Source: Ruminococcus sp.
GTDB lineage: Bacteria; Bacillota; Clostridia; Oscillospirales; Ruminococcaceae
NCBI GenBank assembly: GCA_017626015.1
Contig: JAGAJO010000001.1
Location: 248,001 to 312,000, forward strand
Direction: 5' to 3'
Length of the DNA stretch: 64,000 nt
The notes beneath the pieces were generated by a model. The model worked only from the letters and a program-made list of their open reading frames with translations. It ran no database searches and was not told the DNA's origin. The position numbers and the translations under genes were made by a program. Below are positions 54,780-63,274 of this stretch, piece after piece; position 1 is the first letter of the stretch; each line of letters starts with the position of its first letter.

Positions 54780-56042
54780 ATGAAGGATAAAATGGAGAGG
54801 GGCGCTGTTGTTGTAGAAGCAACGCTGTGCCTGACGGCATTTGTTTTTGCTATTGTTATGGTTCTTACTATTGTTAATATAGCATATGCCCAGGCGAAAA
54901 TAGGTACGGCATTGGACTATGCTGCCAAGGAAATGTCACAGTATTCATACCTGTATTTCAAGCTCGGTATCGACGAATGGGACGCCAATATTTCAGAAGG
55001 TACAGACGATTCGGAAGAGATGGCGCAGAACACAATAAAGGGTATCGTTGAGGTAACGGATTCACTTTCGGACGCCGAGAGCGCTATGAATGAATGCGAT
55101 ATTGAAGGATTAGTCGCTGATATTGAGAACGGAGCCAATTCGGTGGAGGGTCTGGTTGACATGTACAGCGAAGCAATAACCGGCGATCCGAAGGGTTTTG
55201 CTATGGGAATGGGACAGCTTGCAGTTTCCGAGCTTAAGGAAGAGGCAAAGGTCGTACTGGGTCAGGTGCTGGCAAAGTCTCTTATGAAAAAGAATCTTAA
55301 AGCGTATGTAAAAGATGAACCGGAGAATTTTCTGCACCGTATGCACGTTGTAAGAGAATCTGATACCGATTCGTATATGAGCGCATTGTCATTTGACGGT
55401 TCATATCTTATGCCTGCGGGTTCAAATTCCATACAGCTTGTATGCTCGTACGAGATCCAGGTCCTTCAGCTGTTGAATGTTGACTTTAAATTCAAGTTTA
55501 CACAGTGCGCTAAAACTTCTGCATGGGGCAGAGGCGTTTCTGAGATCACTCCTAAAAGCATATGGGATACCCTGCCCAATATGGAAAGAGGAAAATATAT
55601 TGTCGGCCAGGAAAAACAGAATTATACCTGTACTTCTTCCCGCAACGGTTTCGACGCATATGACGAAAGCAGCAATCAGTTCGTAAGTATCTTTTCAATG
55701 GATAACATTACAAATACAAAATATCAGGATGCCGATGAAGTTTACGGCCGTTTGAAAGATGAATTCGGGTCTATGTACAATGGAGTTCAAAGCTTGCCGG
55801 AGGATATAAGGGTCCATAAGGACGGTCAGTCGGTAACGGTACAGTCTGATCCGGGAACACGAACCTATAAGCTGGTTATCGTTATTCCGGATGATGGAGA
55901 CAAGACTCTAATAAATCAGGCGATAGATAGGCTTAAGCAGGACTATCCTAACGTAAGCATTGATTGTGAAGTCAAAGGCGGGTACGGTAATCCCAAGGTT
56001 GAAGCTGAGTCGGACGATTCAGGCAACGGCGGAGATGCATAA
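54780..56042 (+). CDS. TadE/TadF-like pseudopilin, long
   Basis: 420 residues from ATG 54780. The start Arg-Gly-Ala-Val-Val-Val-Glu-Ala-Thr-Leu, with Glu +5 after Gly, is a TadE-type processing site, followed by a membrane segment (about 13-36). The long outside domain includes acidic helices (about 60-110). The C-terminus is Gly/Ser/Asp-rich. It would be a minor pilin or adhesin of the pilus. Confidence 0.75.
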   Translation: MKDKMERGAVVVEATLCLTAFVFAIVMVLTIVNIAYAQAKIGTALDYAAKEMSQYSYLYFKLGIDEWDANISEGTDDSEEMAQNTIKGIVEVTDSLSDAESAMNECDIEGLVADIENGANSVEGLVDMYSEAITGDPKGFAMGMGQLAVSELKEEAKVVLGQVLAKSLMKKNLKAYVKDEPENFLHRMHVVRESDTDSYMSALSFDGSYLMPAGSNSIQLVCSYEIQVLQLLNVDFKFKFTQCAKTSAWGRGVSEITPKSIWDTLPNMERGKYIVGQEKQNYTCTSSRNGFDAYDESSNQFVSIFSMDNITNTKYQDADEVYGRLKDEFGSMYNGVQSLPEDIRVHKDGQSVTVQSDPGTRTYKLVIVIPDDGDKTLINQAIDRLKQDYPNVSIDCEVKGGYGNPKVEAESDDSGNGGDA

Positions 56043-56053
56043 GGAGATCAAGT

Positions 56054-56719
56054 ATGATGTGGATGTTTATTGCCGCAATGGCGCTTATAAGCTTGGTTTC
56101 GGGTGCGCTGTTTGTTTACGTACTGAAAAGCGAAAAATATAAGATATCGAAAAATGAAGCTCCGCTTAAGTTAACAAAATCGGCTGTTATCTATGGCTGT
56201 GCGGCAATACTTATTAATTTCTTCGTTTCAATGTTTATTTATAAAAGCAACCTACAGAATGAATTGTATATGTATAAGTCAATGAGCCTGTTATCGGTGA
56301 TATGGCCGGTTGCATACATAGATTTTAAAGCCTACCGCATACCGAATCTGTTCATTATATATGGATTTTCAGTGAGAGCTGTGCTGTTTATATTTGAAAT
56401 AATTTTTAAAACGGATACGCTGAAAAGCAGCGTGATCTCAAATGTGGCGGCTTCGGTCATAATTGTGGCAGTCTCCTTGCTTTGCACAGTGATCCTGAAA
56501 AATTCCATCGGTATCGGAGACATAAAGCTGTTTGCGCTTTTGGGAATTTTTCTGGGACTTGAGGGGATATTTGGCGCTATTTTCTTTTCTCTTATCGTAT
56601 CTTTCTTTATTGCCTGCTTTGTTCTTGCAACAAAGAAGAAGGGCAGAAAGGATACGATCCCGTTTGGTCCTGCCATTGTTGCGGGAACCTATGTTGCGGT
56701 ATTTTTATCATTTCTTTGA
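56054..56719 (+). CDS. A24 prepilin peptidase (TadV/CpaA-like)
   Basis: 221 residues, six or seven membrane segments. The catalytic aspartates are visible: Tyr-Ile-Asp-Phe-Lys (about residue 94) and Gly-Ile-Gly-Asp-Ile-Lys (about 157), the GxGD motif. It lacks the N-methylation domain, as expected in Tad loci. It would process the Flp pilin and TadE-like proteins. Confidence 0.9.
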   Translation: MMWMFIAAMALISLVSGALFVYVLKSEKYKISKNEAPLKLTKSAVIYGCAAILINFFVSMFIYKSNLQNELYMYKSMSLLSVIWPVAYIDFKAYRIPNLFIIYGFSVRAVLFIFEIIFKTDTLKSSVISNVAASVIIVAVSLLCTVILKNSIGIGDIKLFALLGIFLGLEGIFGAIFFSLIVSFFIACFVLATKKKGRKDTIPFGPAIVAGTYVAVFLSFL

Positions 56720-56731
56720 GGTGTTAATTCT

Positions 56732-58033
56732 ATGAGTAGCTACAAATTGATTTTTCCAATTATAATGGTGCTTGTTATGCTTGGCTCTGTCTATATGCTC
56801 TGGGATACTCGGGCAAAGGTCAAAGCCGAATATGATGAGGCATTGTCGCAGGCAAGAGAATATGCAGAGCAGGATATTGAAAAATATGCAGTTGAAAATT
56901 ATACCAAAGCGCTGGATATCAATCCGACTGTTGATGTATATTATGAGCTTGGAAAATATTATTTCGATATTGAGAGCTATAAGAAGTCCCTTGATGTTGC
57001 AGAAACTATGATGGACGAGTATGCAGACAATGTCAAGGGCTATGAATTGGCACTGGATGTTTATCTTTCCAAGAATAATTTCAGGGATTGTTTTGAGCTT
57101 AATGATGTTTACGAAAAGAGAAGTAAAAAATCAGAAAAATTTGAAAAAGGTATTGAAAAAATAAAATACGAGTTTTACATAGAAGCGTCATTTCAGGGAG
57201 TTACTTCGTTCTGCGGTGACGTATGCTCGGTAATGAAGGAAAATAGTTGGGGATACAGAGATAAATACGGCGATAGCGTCACAGGACTTAATTTCAATTT
57301 TACCGGTCCTATGTTTGACGGGTATGCTCCGGTAATTGATAAAGAGGGCGATGCATATATAATAGATTCCGAAGGTTCCAAGGTCGATAATATCAAAGAT
57401 GTGCCGAGGGCTGTTTCGATCGGTATGGTCGTTGACGGAATTTGTCCGGTATATGACGGAAGCAGCTGGTCTTACTATAATACGAAGGACGGTCTGCTTT
57501 TCGGCGGTTATGACAGCGCCGGAGCTTTCAGCTCAGAGGTTGCCGCCGTACAGAAAAACGGTAAATGGAATCTGATAAATTATGAGGGTTCAAATGTAAT
57601 AGATGATACCTTTGATGAAATTTTTGTCGATGAAAAGGGGATCTCCTACCGTAACGAGCGCCTTTTTGTGAAGCAGAACGGTTCATGGTATATGATAGAC
57701 GCAGAGGGCAAGAAAATTACCGACGAGGCGTTTGAGGACGCAAGACTTTTCGCAGATACCACCTATGCGGCTGTCAAGAAAAACGGAAAGTGGGGCTATA
57801 TCGACAACAGCGGAAAATGGTTTATCGAGCCGACGTATGACGAAGCAAGAAGCTTTTCAAACGGATTTGCCGCTGTAAAGATCGGGGATAAATGGGGTTT
57901 CATTAATTCCGATAAAGAGCTTTGCATTGAATGTCAGTTTGATGATGCAAAGGAGTTTTCGGATAATGGTTCTGTTTTTGTAAAAGAAGGCGAGGAATGG
58001 CAATTCCTCATGCTGTACAGCTATAATCATTGA
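56732..58033 (+). CDS. Membrane-anchored TPR and WG-repeat protein
   Basis: 433 residues. An N-terminal membrane segment (about 7-23) is followed by a TPR-like helical part (about 50-130) and then WG repeats from about residue 165 on (Trp-Gly-Tyr, Lys-Trp-Gly-Tyr-Ile, Lys-Trp-Gly-Phe-Ile). It is probably an outside scaffold. It is placed as the TadD-like TPR protein of other Tad loci but with added WG repeats. Confidence 0.8.
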   Translation: MSSYKLIFPIIMVLVMLGSVYMLWDTRAKVKAEYDEALSQAREYAEQDIEKYAVENYTKALDINPTVDVYYELGKYYFDIESYKKSLDVAETMMDEYADNVKGYELALDVYLSKNNFRDCFELNDVYEKRSKKSEKFEKGIEKIKYEFYIEASFQGVTSFCGDVCSVMKENSWGYRDKYGDSVTGLNFNFTGPMFDGYAPVIDKEGDAYIIDSEGSKVDNIKDVPRAVSIGMVVDGICPVYDGSSWSYYNTKDGLLFGGYDSAGAFSSEVAAVQKNGKWNLINYEGSNVIDDTFDEIFVDEKGISYRNERLFVKQNGSWYMIDAEGKKITDEAFEDARLFADTTYAAVKKNGKWGYIDNSGKWFIEPTYDEARSFSNGFAAVKIGDKWGFINSDKELCIECQFDDAKEFSDNGSVFVKEGEEWQFLMLYSYNH

Positions 58034-58050
58034 TTTGGAGGAAATACACT

Positions 58051-59619
58051 ATGTTTGCTTATGAGACGCAGGGAACAAATACATATCTTGTTTATGATAT
58101 TACCGATAATTCAGATATCGATACCCTTACTATGGGAATGATCATAAACAATAAGATCGCAGGGTTTGCGCCTGCTTTTTATACGCAGGTAGACGACCAT
58201 AAACTTCTGAAATATAACGTAACTGCCAAAATATCGTGCAGTCAGTTTTTCTCGGAGACCGTCAGCAGAAGACAAATGCTGGGCGTTTTCAGGAGCATAC
58301 TGGCGGCGGTGCTTGCAGCCGATGAATATATGATAGAGCCAAGCTCTATTGTACTGGATCTGGACTATATTTTTGTAGACGTTTCCTCTTGCGCAGCAGA
58401 CGTCATCTGTCTGCCTGTGCTTGACAGAAACAGCGTTGATCTTACAACGTTTTTTAAGAATATCGTATTTTCTACCCAGTATAACCAAAAGGAAAACTGC
58501 GATTATGTGGCTCAGATCATAAGCTGTCTTAACCGCAAGGCAGGATTTTCCGTAGAGAATTTTTACGAGCTTGTATGCAGCCTTGACGGAGCGTCTTCTC
58601 CCAAGGTCAACGTACAGCCTCAGGTCAGTCCGGCAGCTCCCAAGATGTCGATGCCTCAGCAGCAGACGTCTGTTCCGGTTCAGCCGTCTGTGCCTGTTCA
58701 GCAGCCTGTTCCGGCTCCACAGCCTGTTCCTGTACCGCAGAATAACGCTGCGGCACAGCGTCAGCAGATACCTGTACCGGGAGCTGTTCCTCAGGGAAAG
58801 AGTCCCGTTGCGCAGCCTGCTCCCGCTCAGATGAACATTCCTAAGCCATCGGCTCCGGCTAACGGTCAGCAGGCGGCTCCTCAGCAGGGCGGAGATAAGA
58901 TGTCGTTTGGTTATCTGCTTATGCACTACAGCAAGGAGAATGCCGCAAAGTATAAGGAAGCAAAGAACAACGCTGCTCCCAAGCCTGCTAAGGGAGCTGC
59001 AAATAACAGCGTCGCAGGTATGGGCTTTGCTGTACCCGGACAGCCGTCCGCTCCCGTTGCGGCGGCAAAGCCGGCAGCTCCGCAGGGTGCAGTTCCTGTT
59101 CCGCAGCCGGCTGCGATACCTTCGTCCGCACCTATGCCTTCATCTGTACCTATGTCTTCTCCGGCTCAGAACGTTATGCCCCAGCCTCATATTCCGGCAG
59201 CGCCTCAGCAGATCCAGCCTGCCATGCCTGAGGGCTTCGGAGGAACGACCGTACTTAACAGCAAGCCTGTGGCAGGAGATACAACTATCCTCAGTGAATA
59301 CAACAAGGCCAGCAATGCGGCTTCTGTGCCTTATCTTCTGAGGGTGAAAAACAATGAAAAGGTCATGCTTTCCAAGGAGATCATAAGGATCGGCAAGGAA
59401 AGAAGCTTTGTTGACTATTTTATAGGAGATAATTCCGCCGTCAGCAGATCCCATGCAAACGTTATTTCAAGAGACGGTAAGATATACATACTCGATACAA
59501 ATTCTACTAACCATACATATGTAAACGGACAGATCATTCAGAGCAACATGGAGATCGAGATAAAGCAGGGCGATAAAATCAAGCTTGCCAACGAGGAATT
59601 TGAACTGTGTATGTTCTGA
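58051..59619 (+). CDS. FHA-domain protein with N-terminal DUF6382-like domain
   Basis: 522 residues from ATG 58051 (TTGGAGGAAA upstream). Residues 1-180 form a globular domain like DUF6382. Residues about 185-400 are a low-complexity Pro/Gln/Ala/Val linker. The C-terminal FHA domain (about 425-515) has Arg-Ile-Gly-Lys, Ser-Arg-Ser-His-Ala-Asn and Asn-Ser-Thr-Asn-His-Thr-Tyr-Val-Asn-Gly, all needed for phosphothreonine binding. Just before the FHA domain are Thr-Thr-Val-Leu and Thr-Thr-Ile-Leu motifs. Confidence 0.88.
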   Translation: MFAYETQGTNTYLVYDITDNSDIDTLTMGMIINNKIAGFAPAFYTQVDDHKLLKYNVTAKISCSQFFSETVSRRQMLGVFRSILAAVLAADEYMIEPSSIVLDLDYIFVDVSSCAADVICLPVLDRNSVDLTTFFKNIVFSTQYNQKENCDYVAQIISCLNRKAGFSVENFYELVCSLDGASSPKVNVQPQVSPAAPKMSMPQQQTSVPVQPSVPVQQPVPAPQPVPVPQNNAAAQRQQIPVPGAVPQGKSPVAQPAPAQMNIPKPSAPANGQQAAPQQGGDKMSFGYLLMHYSKENAAKYKEAKNNAAPKPAKGAANNSVAGMGFAVPGQPSAPVAAAKPAAPQGAVPVPQPAAIPSSAPMPSSVPMSSPAQNVMPQPHIPAAPQQIQPAMPEGFGGTTVLNSKPVAGDTTILSEYNKASNAASVPYLLRVKNNEKVMLSKEIIRIGKERSFVDYFIGDNSAVSRSHANVISRDGKIYILDTNSTNHTYVNGQIIQSNMEIEIKQGDKIKLANEEFELCMF

Positions 59620-59654
59620 TCTGTGTTGCGTAAGCTGTGAAAGCGGTGAAGAAA

Positions 59655-60422
59655 ATGGAGTTTATAGTTTCCGCAAGCACAGATATAGGACTGGTGAAAT
59701 CCACCAATCAGGACAGCCTTAACGTTCGTGTCTATTCAACTTCGATCGGCAAGGTAGTTTTTGCCGTGCTGTGCGACGGCATGGGCGGTCTGGAAAGCGG
59801 CGAGATCGCCAGCGCCAGCGTTATTAATGCCTTCTGCAAATGGGCTGACTTCAGACTTCCTCAGCTTATCGCCGCAGGCTTCGGAGATCAGGATATTAAA
59901 AGAGAGTGGACGGATATCGCTGTGGATATGAACAGCAAGCTGAAGGCTCACGGCGCAATGAGGGGCATTAATCTCGGAACTACCCTTACCGCCATTCTTC
60001 TGACGTCCGAAAGATATTACGTTATAAATGTGGGGGATTCGAGGACCTATGAGATCGCAGACCGTGCTGAGGTCCTGACTCAGGATCAGACAGTCGTTGC
60101 CATGGAGGTAAGAAACGGCATCATAACCGAGGAGCAGGCTGCGGTAGACCCCCGAAGAAGCGTGCTTTTGCAGTGTATCGGAGCGTCCGAAACGGTAGTT
60201 CCCGATCTGTTTTTCGGTCAGACCGTTCAGAATGCAGTTTATATGCTTTGCAGCGACGGCTTCAGACATGAGATCACTCCGGAGGAGATCTACGGAAGCT
60301 TCTGTCCGGGAAACATGCTTTCCGCCGAGCAGATGAAACAGAATGAGCTGTATCTTATAGAGCTGAACAAACAGAGAAGCGAGCGGGACAATATTTCTGT
60401 CATCACCATCAGGACATACTAG
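59655..60422 (+). CDS. PP2C-family Ser/Thr protein phosphatase
   Basis: 255 residues from ATG 59655. The metal motifs are Ser-Thr-Asn-Gln-Asp-Ser, Cys-Asp-Gly-Met-Gly-Gly, Ser-Asp-Gly-Phe and Arg-Asp-Asn-Ile, all in the usual PP2C order. It should reverse phosphorylation by the kinase encoded next. Its TAG stop lies inside the left end of a family B repeat that separates it from the kinase gene. Confidence 0.94.
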   Translation: MEFIVSASTDIGLVKSTNQDSLNVRVYSTSIGKVVFAVLCDGMGGLESGEIASASVINAFCKWADFRLPQLIAAGFGDQDIKREWTDIAVDMNSKLKAHGAMRGINLGTTLTAILLTSERYYVINVGDSRTYEIADRAEVLTQDQTVVAMEVRNGIITEEQAAVDPRRSVLLQCIGASETVVPDLFFGQTVQNAVYMLCSDGFRHEITPEEIYGSFCPGNMLSAEQMKQNELYLIELNKQRSERDNISVITIRTY

Positions 60423-60618
60423 GGCAACACCGCACAACTATTGTGTGCGTATTGCGGCGCTTAATCTTGATTAAACGCTACAGATCTTTTGTCAGATTGC
60501 CTAAATTCGACGCAGGCATACTGACGTATGTCAAGGAGAATTTGGGTAATATGACGGAAAATATGCAAGCAAGACGTACACAAAGCCGTAAGGCGGTAGT
60601 TGTGCGGCGTTGCCCTAG
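60419..60618. repeat. MITE-like palindromic repeat, family B copy 2
   Basis: A 200-base element with 22-base terminal inverted repeats (21 match) of the form CTAGGGCAACACCGCACAAC. The core CGACGCAGGCATACTGACGT is at 60509-60528 and is followed by TCAAGGAG and ATATGACGGAAAA, also in the copy at 7906-8068. The left end overlaps the stop codon of the PP2C gene. Confidence 0.88.
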
Positions 60619-60635
60619 AATTTTGGAGGAATAAT

Positions 60636-62357
60636 ATGCTGGAGATAGGTTCGCTGGTTGACGGCAAATACCGCGTCCTCAGAGAAGTCGGCCACGGCGG
60701 AATGAGCGTGGTTTATCTTGTAATTAATGAAAAAGCGAATAAAACATGGGCGATCAAGGAAGTAAGGAAAAACGGAGTAATGGATTTCGAGGCAGTCGAG
60801 CAGGGTCTTATCGTTGAGACCGAGCTGCTGAAAAAGCTGAGACATCCCAATCTGCCCAGTATCATAGACGTTATTGAGAACGAGGACAGCCTGCTTATCG
60901 TTATGGATTATATCGAAGGCAAGCCTTTATCCAAGGTACTTGAGGAATACGGCGCTCAGCCGCAGGATCTTGTTATCAAATGGGCAAAGCAGCTGTGCGA
61001 TGTGCTTGCGTATCTGCATACCAGAGAGCCTAAGATAATATACCGTGACATGAAGCCCGCCAATATCATGCTCAGACCGGGAGGTCACGGCGATGAAAAG
61101 GATATCACCCTTATCGATTTCGGAGCCGCCAGGGAGTTTAAGGAGAAAAATCTTGCGGATACCATGTGTCTGGGTACTATCGGATACGCCGCTCCGGAGC
61201 AGTTCGGAGGAATGGGACAGACCACCGAAAGGACGGATATATACTGTCTGGGAAAGACGCTGTATCATCTTGTTACCGGCTGCAATCCCAGCGAGCCGCC
61301 CTATGTTATAAGACCTATCAGAGAGATCAATCCTTCGCTGTCAAGCGGACTGGAGAAGATCATTGAAAAATGTATCAAGGACAATCCGGACGAAAGATAT
61401 CAGTCCTGTGAGGAGCTTCTTTACGATCTGGAAAATTATAAGACCATAGATGAAAAGTACGCCAGAAAACAGAAATTCAAGCTTACTGCGTTTATTTTGA
61501 CCGTTATCATGTCCGCAGGCTTTCTTGCAGGCGGCTTTGCGTTTGATAAAACAGCGAAGTCCAATGCGGATAAGCAGTATCTTGAGCTTATAGACGAGGC
61601 GGAGACTGAAACTAATTATGACGATAAGGTCGATCTGTACAAGGAATGTACGGAGATACCCAACAAGGCGGGGGATAAGGCAGCTTATCTTGCGCTCATA
61701 GATCTTTTTAAGGAAAATGACGCCGTGTTCACAAAGGACGAGGCGGATACCATTATAAAGCTTGTAAAAACCAATGAAGAGGTTATCAGGAGCGATCCCG
61801 ACGGTTATGCGGAGATATGCTTTGAGATCGGCAAGCTGTACTGGTATTACTATTCCGACACCAACGAGCTTACAAGAAGGACAAGCTCTGTAAAGTGGTT
61901 CAACGACGCTATCAGCGCTTCGGATAACTACAAACAGCTGGGAATGGCTAAGGTCTATTCCCGTATAGGTACATTCTATTCGGAAATTTCTGTAAACACC
62001 ATTGAGGCAAGCGACAAGGGACTTTATAAGCCGTTTTTTGCTGATGTTGCAGAGCTTCTGGACTCGGTTGCGGTTGACCCCGACGAGAGCGAGATCGTCA
62101 GACTGGAGCTGCTCAAGCTTTCCTGCGACGCTTTGGTCACATATCCTACCAAGTTCAAGACAGATGGGGTAACGGAGGAGGAGCTGATGGAAATGTGCGA
62201 TAAGATACAGTTAGCAAGCGAAAGCATATCCCCCAGCACCGATCAGACAAAAAAGCTAAGCGATGAGATAATCAGTCTGTACGTCAAGGCAAAAGAGGAG
62301 ATCCAAACAGCGTTTTCCACCAATATGCCTGCTGACGACGTGAAGGGAGGCTCCTGA
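60636..62357 (+). CDS. Membrane Ser/Thr protein kinase
   Basis: 573 residues from ATG 60636 (GGAGGA upstream). The kinase domain covers about residues 12-275: Gly-His-Gly-Gly-Met-Ser loop, Ala-Ile-Lys with the catalytic Lys, Tyr-Arg-Asp (in place of HRD), Asp-Phe-Gly and Ala-Pro-Glu. A membrane segment at about 285-307 leads to an outside helical region without PASTA repeats, which is TPR-like. The substrate is not certain; the neighbouring FHA and TTVL proteins are candidates. Confidence 0.92.
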   Translation: MLEIGSLVDGKYRVLREVGHGGMSVVYLVINEKANKTWAIKEVRKNGVMDFEAVEQGLIVETELLKKLRHPNLPSIIDVIENEDSLLIVMDYIEGKPLSKVLEEYGAQPQDLVIKWAKQLCDVLAYLHTREPKIIYRDMKPANIMLRPGGHGDEKDITLIDFGAAREFKEKNLADTMCLGTIGYAAPEQFGGMGQTTERTDIYCLGKTLYHLVTGCNPSEPPYVIRPIREINPSLSSGLEKIIEKCIKDNPDERYQSCEELLYDLENYKTIDEKYARKQKFKLTAFILTVIMSAGFLAGGFAFDKTAKSNADKQYLELIDEAETETNYDDKVDLYKECTEIPNKAGDKAAYLALIDLFKENDAVFTKDEADTIIKLVKTNEEVIRSDPDGYAEICFEIGKLYWYYYSDTNELTRRTSSVKWFNDAISASDNYKQLGMAKVYSRIGTFYSEISVNTIEASDKGLYKPFFADVAELLDSVAVDPDESEIVRLELLKLSCDALVTYPTKFKTDGVTEEELMEMCDKIQLASESISPSTDQTKKLSDEIISLYVKAKEEIQTAFSTNMPADDVKGGS

Positions 62358-62358
62358 T

Positions 62359-62844
62359 ATGACGGTTGAAATGCAGGAGACCCTTTCGCTGGTTTCGTTT
62401 ATCCTGGCGGGAGTTTTCCTCGCCGCTGCGGTCGTTTTGTTCTTCGTTCTGAAAATACCCTCCGTGCTGGGATACCTTACAGGATCCCAGAGAAATAAGG
62501 GCATAAGCAGACTCAAAGGAAAAAATCTTTCTCAGAACAACGCCGAAAGCGGAAATCTGAAATCCGATGCAGTCAGCGGAAATCTTACCATAACGCAGAA
62601 GATCGGTACCTCACGTCTGGACGATTCAGGAGACAGAGGTGCAACTACCGTGCTGGCGGAAGAAAGTCAGAATACCACTGTGCTTTCTCAACCGCAGGAA
62701 ACGACAGTTCTCTCGGATATGGGAGCCGATCCGTCAGCAGTATCTGTCAGATCCGAGGAATTTAATGACATCCCCCTTCAGGATAGTATCTTTGAAAAGG
62801 AAGTTGAGATAAATTTCACCGACAGCAGAGAGATAATAGAGTAG
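62359..62844 (+). CDS. Single-pass membrane protein with repeated TTVL motifs
   Basis: 161 residues; no family recognised. One membrane segment (about 10-30) is followed by a low-complexity Ser/Asn/Asp-rich region with three Thr-Thr-Val-Leu motifs (about residues 95-120). Such Thr-Thr motifs resemble phosphothreonine sites bound by FHA domains. The FHA protein of this locus carries the same motifs. It starts 1 base after the kinase stop, so it is translationally coupled. Confidence 0.65.
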   Translation: MTVEMQETLSLVSFILAGVFLAAAVVLFFVLKIPSVLGYLTGSQRNKGISRLKGKNLSQNNAESGNLKSDAVSGNLTITQKIGTSRLDDSGDRGATTVLAEESQNTTVLSQPQETTVLSDMGADPSAVSVRSEEFNDIPLQDSIFEKEVEINFTDSREIIE

Positions 62845-62857
62845 CGGGGAAAATGCA

Positions 62858-63274
62858 ATGAAGAAAAATATACTTGCGGCAGCTCATATCGTTTCGATGT
62901 CAGTTTTGGCGGTTTCGGTATTTTTGATGCCGGCAGCAAGCGAACACGCAATGAAAACTCAGGTAAGGACGGCGCTTGCGGTAAACGGGATCGCCTTTTG
63001 GGCGGGACTTGTTTCGTTCGTTGCGGTCTCGATAATTTCGGAAAGGAAAAACCGGAGAAAAAAAGACAGATCCCGGGCAGTAAGAGCCGGAAAGCTTTTT
63101 ATTGCTGCGGACGTCTGCATAGCTGTTGCGATCGCCGTAATGGCTGTGCTGGACAGGTTCTTTTTCAGCTCCTTGTATATAACGTCGGCGATAGGATCGG
63201 CGGCAGTGCTGTATATAGGCATAAATTTGATCCTGCGTAACCGCAGGTCACAGAAAGGAAAAAAGGTATTATGA
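62858..63274 (+). CDS. Four-segment membrane protein of unknown function
   Basis: 138 residues, with predicted membrane segments at about 5-24, 42-60, 82-101 and 106-126, and basic loops between (Arg-Lys-Asn-Arg-Arg-Lys-Lys-Asp). I do not recognise the family. It is located between the kinase-associated protein and a secreted protein and overlaps the latter as ATGA. Confidence 0.65.
   Translation: MKKNILAAAHIVSMSVLAVSVFLMPAASEHAMKTQVRTALAVNGIAFWAGLVSFVAVSIISERKNRRKKDRSRAVRAGKLFIAADVCIAVAIAVMAVLDRFFFSSLYITSAIGSAAVLYIGINLILRNRRSQKGKKVL

Noticed and set aside
58111-59341. Overlapping Arg/Leu-rich ORFs in the FHA gene region
   Set aside because: They arise from the low-complexity Pro/Gln linker read in other frames.
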